Of a stretch of 25,416 nt of DNA, positions 22,042-25,416 are shown one piece after another; positions within the stretch are counted from its first letter, which is position 1, and every line of letters begins with the position of its first letter. The notes under the pieces were generated by a model that saw nothing but the letters and a program-made list of their open reading frames with translations, searched no databases and had not been told where the DNA came from. The position numbers and the translations under genes are program-made. Where the stretch lies: assembly GCA_002352425.1 (NCBI GenBank), contig DEIK01000060.1, positions 1 to 25,416 on the forward strand. The letters are read 5' to 3'. This DNA comes from Rhodobacteraceae bacterium UBA2776 (GTDB lineage: Bacteria > Pseudomonadota > Alphaproteobacteria > Rhodobacterales > Rhodobacteraceae).

Positions 22042-22091
22042 TAATATTTCCTTACCTTCTCAAGGGGTTCACCCGGGGTTTCGATAATAAA

Positions 22092-22131
22092 TTTACAATT
22101 AGCAAATTTCATTTGTTTAGTTATTTACAAT
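22092..22131. promoter_or_regulatory. Candidate operator: palindrome between two direct repeats
   Basis: TTTACAAT occurs at 22092-22099 and 22124-22131, 32 bases apart or about three helix turns. Between them is the perfect inverted repeat CAAAT-TTC-ATTTG (22103-22115). The site is about 50 bases from the regulator start and in the intergenic region shared with the importer, which suits binding by the regulator itself. Confidence 0.45.
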
Positions 22132-22210
22132 ATTATCCATTTATTCAAGGTAGTTGTTGCCAGATTTACCTAATGTCGCCGATGATAGGAGAGCCTTGTA
22201 AAGGGTACGG

Positions 22211-22258
22211 CTGTACGAGGAGGTACAGTCACAACGCGGGGAAACCCGAAACGGGAGG
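22211..22258 (+). promoter_or_regulatory. Structured leader of the binding-protein gene
   Basis: Three elements precede the ATG: CTGTAC/GTACAG with a GAGGAG loop (22211-22228); CGGG-GAAA-CCCG, a GNRA-type hairpin (22237-22248); and a second CGGG (22252-22255) inside the GGGAGG ribosome binding site that can pair with the same CCCG instead. The two latter hairpins exclude each other, and only the second masks the ribosome site. Confidence 0.45.
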
Positions 22259-22263
22259 ACTAC

Positions 22264-23622
22264 ATGTCTAATTCTAAACTTACACGTCGCGGCCTGATCA
22301 AAACAGGTGCCGCAGCTGGTGCAGGCCTGGCGATGCCAACCCTGTTCACTGGCAATGTTTGGGCTGCCAGCCACGGCGGCTACACCAACGCACCAAGCAA
22401 CGGCAAAGTCACATTGGGCTTTAACGTACCACAATCCGGCCCCTACGCTGATGAGGGTGCTGACGAACTGCGCGCCTATGAGCTGGCTGTTGAGCACATC
22501 AACGGCGGCGGCGATGGCGGCATGATGAGCACGTTTTCGTCCAAAGCACTGGACGGCACGGGTATCCTTGGCAACAAAGTTGAATTCGTAACCGGTGACA
22601 CGCAGACCAAATCTGATGCGGCGCGTGCGTCTGCGAAATCCATGATCGAAAAAGATGGCGCTGTGATGATCACGGGCGGTTCTTCTTCCGGTGTTGCGAT
22701 TGCCGTTCAAGGCCTGTGCCAAGAAGCTGGCGTTATCTTTATGGCCGGTTTGACCCACTCAAACGACACAACTGGTAAAGACAAGAAAGCCAACGGCTTC
22801 CGCCACTTCTTTAACGGTTACATGTCTGCGGCGGCTCTGGCACCTGTGCTGGAAAAAATGTACGGCGCGGATCGTAAAGCATACCACCTGACAGCTGACT
22901 ACACTTGGGGCTGGACACAGCAGGCCTCTATCGCCGCTGCGACCGAGGCCAAGGGTTGGGAAACTGTCAACAACGTGCTGACACCTCTGGCAACGACCGA
23001 CTTCTCGTCTTATGTCGCGCCTGTTCTGAACTCTGGCGCTGATATTCTGGTTCTGAACCACTACGGCGGCAACATGGTGAACTCGCTGACAGCGGCTGTG
23101 CAGTTCGGCCTGCGCGACAAGCAAGTCAACGGCAAAAACTTTGAAATCGTTGTGCCTCTTTACTCTCGCCTGATGGCTAAGGGTGCTGGCGAAAACGTTG
23201 CGGGTATCTTTGGTTCAACCAACTGGCACTGGTCACTGACGGATGAAGGCTCCAAAGCCTTCGTTAAATCCTTCGGCACCAAATACGGCTTCCCACCTTC
23301 ACAGGCGGCGCACACCGTATATTGTCAGACAATGCTTTATGCTGATGCCTGTCAGCGCGCTGGCACACATAATCCTTGTGCGGTTGCAGAAGCGCTCGAA
23401 GGCTTTGACTTTGATGGTCTGGGCAATGGTCCTACGCACTACCGTGCCGAAGATCACCAGTGCTTCAAAGACGTGCTTGTTGTGAAGGGTAAAGAGAACC
23501 CAGAAAACGAGTTTGACCTTCTGGAAATCGTTGAAGTCACACCACGTGCCCAAGTTGAGTATGCGGTTGACCACGAGATGTTTGCAGGTGGCACATTGGG
23601 CGAATGTAACCCAGGCGCCTAA
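22264..23622 (+). CDS. Periplasmic substrate-binding protein, branched-chain amino acid ABC type, Tat-exported
   Basis: The 452-residue protein starts with a twin-arginine signal (LTRRGLIKTGAAAGAG) and a likely cleavage after VWA near residue 34. The mature part is a type I periplasmic binding protein of the LivJ/Peripla_BP_6 group: VTLGFNVPQSGPYADEG opens the first lobe, then EFVTGDTQTKSDAA and MITGGSSSGVAIAV. It is longer than LivJ. Tat export implies folding or cofactor loading in the cytoplasm. GGAGG lies 5 bases upstream of the ATG. LivH- and LivM-like permeases follow. The ligand could be an amino acid, urea, amide or short organic acid; sequence alone does not decide. Confidence 0.9.
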   Translation: MSNSKLTRRGLIKTGAAAGAGLAMPTLFTGNVWAASHGGYTNAPSNGKVTLGFNVPQSGPYADEGADELRAYELAVEHINGGGDGGMMSTFSSKALDGTGILGNKVEFVTGDTQTKSDAARASAKSMIEKDGAVMITGGSSSGVAIAVQGLCQEAGVIFMAGLTHSNDTTGKDKKANGFRHFFNGYMSAAALAPVLEKMYGADRKAYHLTADYTWGWTQQASIAAATEAKGWETVNNVLTPLATTDFSSYVAPVLNSGADILVLNHYGGNMVNSLTAAVQFGLRDKQVNGKNFEIVVPLYSRLMAKGAGENVAGIFGSTNWHWSLTDEGSKAFVKSFGTKYGFPPSQAAHTVYCQTMLYADACQRAGTHNPCAVAEALEGFDFDGLGNGPTHYRAEDHQCFKDVLVVKGKENPENEFDLLEIVEVTPRAQVEYAVDHEMFAGGTLGECNPGA

Positions 23623-23648
23623 ACGCTCCAAAACTTTATGATACACGA

Positions 23649-23674
23649 CCAGCCGCGCGAAACTGCGCGGCTGG
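23649..23674 (+). terminator. Strong intercistronic hairpin after the binding-protein gene
   Basis: CCAGCCGCGC, loop GAAACT, GCGCGGCTGG form a perfect 10-bp GC-rich stem 27 bases after the stop. No T-run follows, so it is more likely an RNA-stabilising or partial-termination structure that raises binding-protein levels above the permeases. Confidence 0.65.
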
Positions 23675-23701
23675 ACCATCAAATAGTGTCAGGCGGGGAC
23701 G

Positions 23702-24733
23702 ATGGACCAGATATTACTTCAAATTTTAAACGGCTTGGACAAAGGCTCCGCTTATGCGTTGATCGCCCTTGGCCTAACCTTGATTTTCGGCACTCTTGGC
23801 GTGGTCAATTTCGCCCACGGTGCCCTGTTCATGATCGGCGCGTTCTGCGCTGTCACGTTGCAAAAAATCCTGAACATATCCAGCATCGTGCTGGACCCGA
23901 CCAAAACCGATTTTCTGGGCAATCCTGCCAAAGTGAAGACCCCCTATGTCGAAACATGGTTTGGCCCCGAAATGGGCGCATCCATCATCGACTGGTCGGT
24001 GCCTCTGGCCGTTCTATTCGCAATACCGATCATGATCGCGGTCGGATTTATCATGGAACGCGGGTTGATCAAGCATTTCTATAAACGCCCCCACGCCGAC
24101 CAAATTCTTGTGACATTTGGTCTGGCGATCGTGCTGCAAGAAGTCGTCAAACAGTTTTACGGCGCCAACCCAATCCCCACTGGCGCACCTGAATCGTTCC
24201 GCGGGTCATACGACTTTGGCGTGATGCTGGGCTTTAAAGCCAACGCCATCATCTACCCTTACTGGCGGATCATCTATTTCGCATTCTCGCTGGGCATCAT
24301 CGGCGCGGTGTTTGCTTTCTTGCGCTTTACCACCTTCGGGATGGTTGTACGCGCCGGTATGGCAGACCGCGAAACCGTTGGCCTGCTGGGCATCAACATC
24401 GACAAACGCTTTACCATCATGTTTGGCATCGCCGCCGCTGTGGCCGGTGTAGCCGGGGTGATGTACGCGCCGATCAACTCGCCAAACTATCACATGGGCA
24501 TGGACTTCTTGGTGCTTAGCTTTGTTGTGGTGGTGGTTGGCGGCATGGGGTCACTCCCCGGTGCGGTGCTGGCGGGCTTCCTTTTGGGCATCCTCGAAAG
24601 CTTCGCATCCATGAACGAGATCAAGCAATTCCTGCCTGGCATCGACCAAATCATCATTTACCTGACAGCCATTGCTATCCTTCTGCTGCGTCCTCGCGGC
24701 CTGATGGGTAAACGCGGCGTGATGGAGGAATAG
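23702..24733 (+). CDS. LivH-like branched-chain amino acid-type ABC permease
   Basis: The 343-residue inner-membrane permease has about eight to nine helices and the LivH pattern: LNGLDKGSAYALIALGLTLIFG (noted by its ends), VVNFAHGALFMIGAF near 35-50, and FVVVVVGGMGSLPGAVLAG near 280. An insert of about 35 residues with a polar loop (SSIVLDPTKTDFLG) is present between the early helices, longer than in LivH. The ATG at 23702 follows a G-rich GGCGGGGACG. It follows the binding-protein gene by 79 bases and precedes the LivM-like gene by 3 bases. It forms half of the transmembrane channel of the importer. Confidence 0.93.
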   Translation: MDQILLQILNGLDKGSAYALIALGLTLIFGTLGVVNFAHGALFMIGAFCAVTLQKILNISSIVLDPTKTDFLGNPAKVKTPYVETWFGPEMGASIIDWSVPLAVLFAIPIMIAVGFIMERGLIKHFYKRPHADQILVTFGLAIVLQEVVKQFYGANPIPTGAPESFRGSYDFGVMLGFKANAIIYPYWRIIYFAFSLGIIGAVFAFLRFTTFGMVVRAGMADRETVGLLGINIDKRFTIMFGIAAAVAGVAGVMYAPINSPNYHMGMDFLVLSFVVVVVGGMGSLPGAVLAGFLLGILESFASMNEIKQFLPGIDQIIIYLTAIAILLLRPRGLMGKRGVMEE

Positions 24734-24736
24734 ACC

Positions 24737-25416
24737 ATGCTCGGACTAAACAAACGCGACACCAAATTCCTTTTGATTGTCATTGCTCTAACGGTGTTCA
24801 CCCCGTTTTTAATGCAACCCTTTGCCGAAGGCAGCGCGATGGCGCAGTTCAACGGCGGCTATCCTGATCTGATGCAGCGTGTGGCAATTTTTGGCATCTT
24901 TGCCATCGGGTTCAACATCCTGTTCGGCCTGACCGGATACCTGTCATTCGGCCACGCAGCCTTTCTGGGTGTGGGCAGTTATTCAGCCGTTTGGATGTTC
25001 AAACTGCTGTCGATGAACATCATTCCGGGCATCATTCTGGCGGTGATCATGTCGGGCCTGTTTGCCCTGCTGATCGGTTATATTTCACTGCGCCGTTCGG
25101 GGATTTACTTCTCGATCCTGACGCTGGCCTTTGCGCAAATGTCATATAATCTGGCCTATTCGGTGCTGACGCCCCTGACCAACGGGGAAACCGGCCTGCA
25201 AATTCGGCCCAACGATCCACGGATCTTGGACAGTGCCGATGCGGCGCAATACACCAACATATTCGGCCTGCAAATGAGTTCATCCTACAAATTGGAAATC
25301 GGCAGTCATCTGTTCACTTTCAACGTCGGATTCTACATCTGTGCGATCATCGCCATCATCGCGTTCTACATCTCCTTGCGCATTTTCCGCTCGCCATTCG
25401 GGATGATGCTGCGGGC
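24737..25416 (+). CDS. LivM-like ABC permease, partial (cut by window end)
   Basis: The reading frame is open from ATG 24737 to the end of the window: 226 complete codons. The N-terminus MLGLNKRDTKF is followed by helices with the LivM signature AIFGIFAIGFNILFGLTGYL (noted in part) and SFGHAAFLGVGSYSA near residues 70-85, then LRRSGIYFSILTLAFAQ near 115. GGAGG inside the end of the previous gene lies 8 bases upstream of the ATG, so the two permeases are translated together. The C-terminal part and the ATPase genes expected after it lie outside the window. Confidence 0.93.
   Translation, partial: MLGLNKRDTKFLLIVIALTVFTPFLMQPFAEGSAMAQFNGGYPDLMQRVAIFGIFAIGFNILFGLTGYLSFGHAAFLGVGSYSAVWMFKLLSMNIIPGIILAVIMSGLFALLIGYISLRRSGIYFSILTLAFAQMSYNLAYSVLTPLTNGETGLQIRPNDPRILDSADAAQYTNIFGLQMSSSYKLEIGSHLFTFNVGFYICAIIAIIAFYISLRIFRSPFGMMLR

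Noticed and set aside
22141..22758. Minus-strand ORF of about 205 codons across the binding-protein gene start
   Set aside because: It runs antisense to a Tat signal peptide and binding domain, has no start signals and no recognisable domain.
1..25416. CRISPR array, toxin-antitoxin pair or defence island
   Set aside because: No regularly spaced repeats and no nuclease, methylase or toxin genes were found, including inside the islet.

Overview
The window looks like chromosome of a marine-type alphaproteobacterium of the Roseobacter/Rhodobacteraceae group. The evidence is a GapR/DUF2312 protein, a FliM-like protein with a long C-terminal extension, an SSSF transporter fused to a histidine kinase through a STAC-like segment, a ScfR-type XRE regulator, an FnrL-type box, and GC-rich third codon positions in the core genes. 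This placement is inference from gene content; no marker gene is present.

Region 1 (about 91-4533) is a small integrative element at the 3' end of a tRNA-Thr(UGU) gene (4534-4609, minus). It holds a P4-type integrase next to the tRNA, a hypothetical protein, an AlpA-type regulator, an HTH/zinc-ribbon protein, a second tyrosine recombinase, and a tiny membrane ORF at its far end. The integrase leader has a terminator and a possible RBS-masking hairpin. Region 2 (4679-7319) has a double-domain Fe(III)-type ABC permease without its partners, divergent from a Roseobacter-type protein with a degenerate P-loop-like N-terminus. Region 3 (7385-9262) is an operon: ArsR regulator, YraQ/ArsP-type permease, CxxC thioredoxin and a small AhpD-like protein with a cysteine tail, preceded by a leaderless-looking promoter overlapped by an ArsR-type operator.

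Region 4 (9285-12498) holds GapR, a small membrane protein, a FadB/FadJ-like beta-oxidation enzyme and, upstream of it on the minus strand, a small conserved protein. Region 5 (12532-17527, minus) holds a DksA-like zinc-finger protein behind a well-spaced FnrL class II promoter, an orphan FliM-like protein, and a three-gene two-component operon (CheY-like regulator, small membrane protein, SSSF-STAC-kinase) with overlapping start and stop codons.

Region 6 (17706-20699) has a decayed short-chain dehydrogenase, an intact EamA exporter, a histidine phosphatase broken by an in-frame stop, and a dienelactone hydrolase. Region 7 (20788-25416) has a ScfR-like regulator divergent from a branched-chain-amino-acid-type ABC importer: a Tat-exported binding protein, then LivH-like and LivM-like permeases, the last cut by the window end. 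An exact 20-nt motif occurs at 9923-9942 and, inverted, at 20728-20747; both copies lie 3' of a gene in that gene's orientation.

No complete new defence or mobile system is evident. The best leads are regulatory: the integrase leader, the FnrL-DksA promoter, the binding-protein leader with competing hairpins, and the dispersed repeat.
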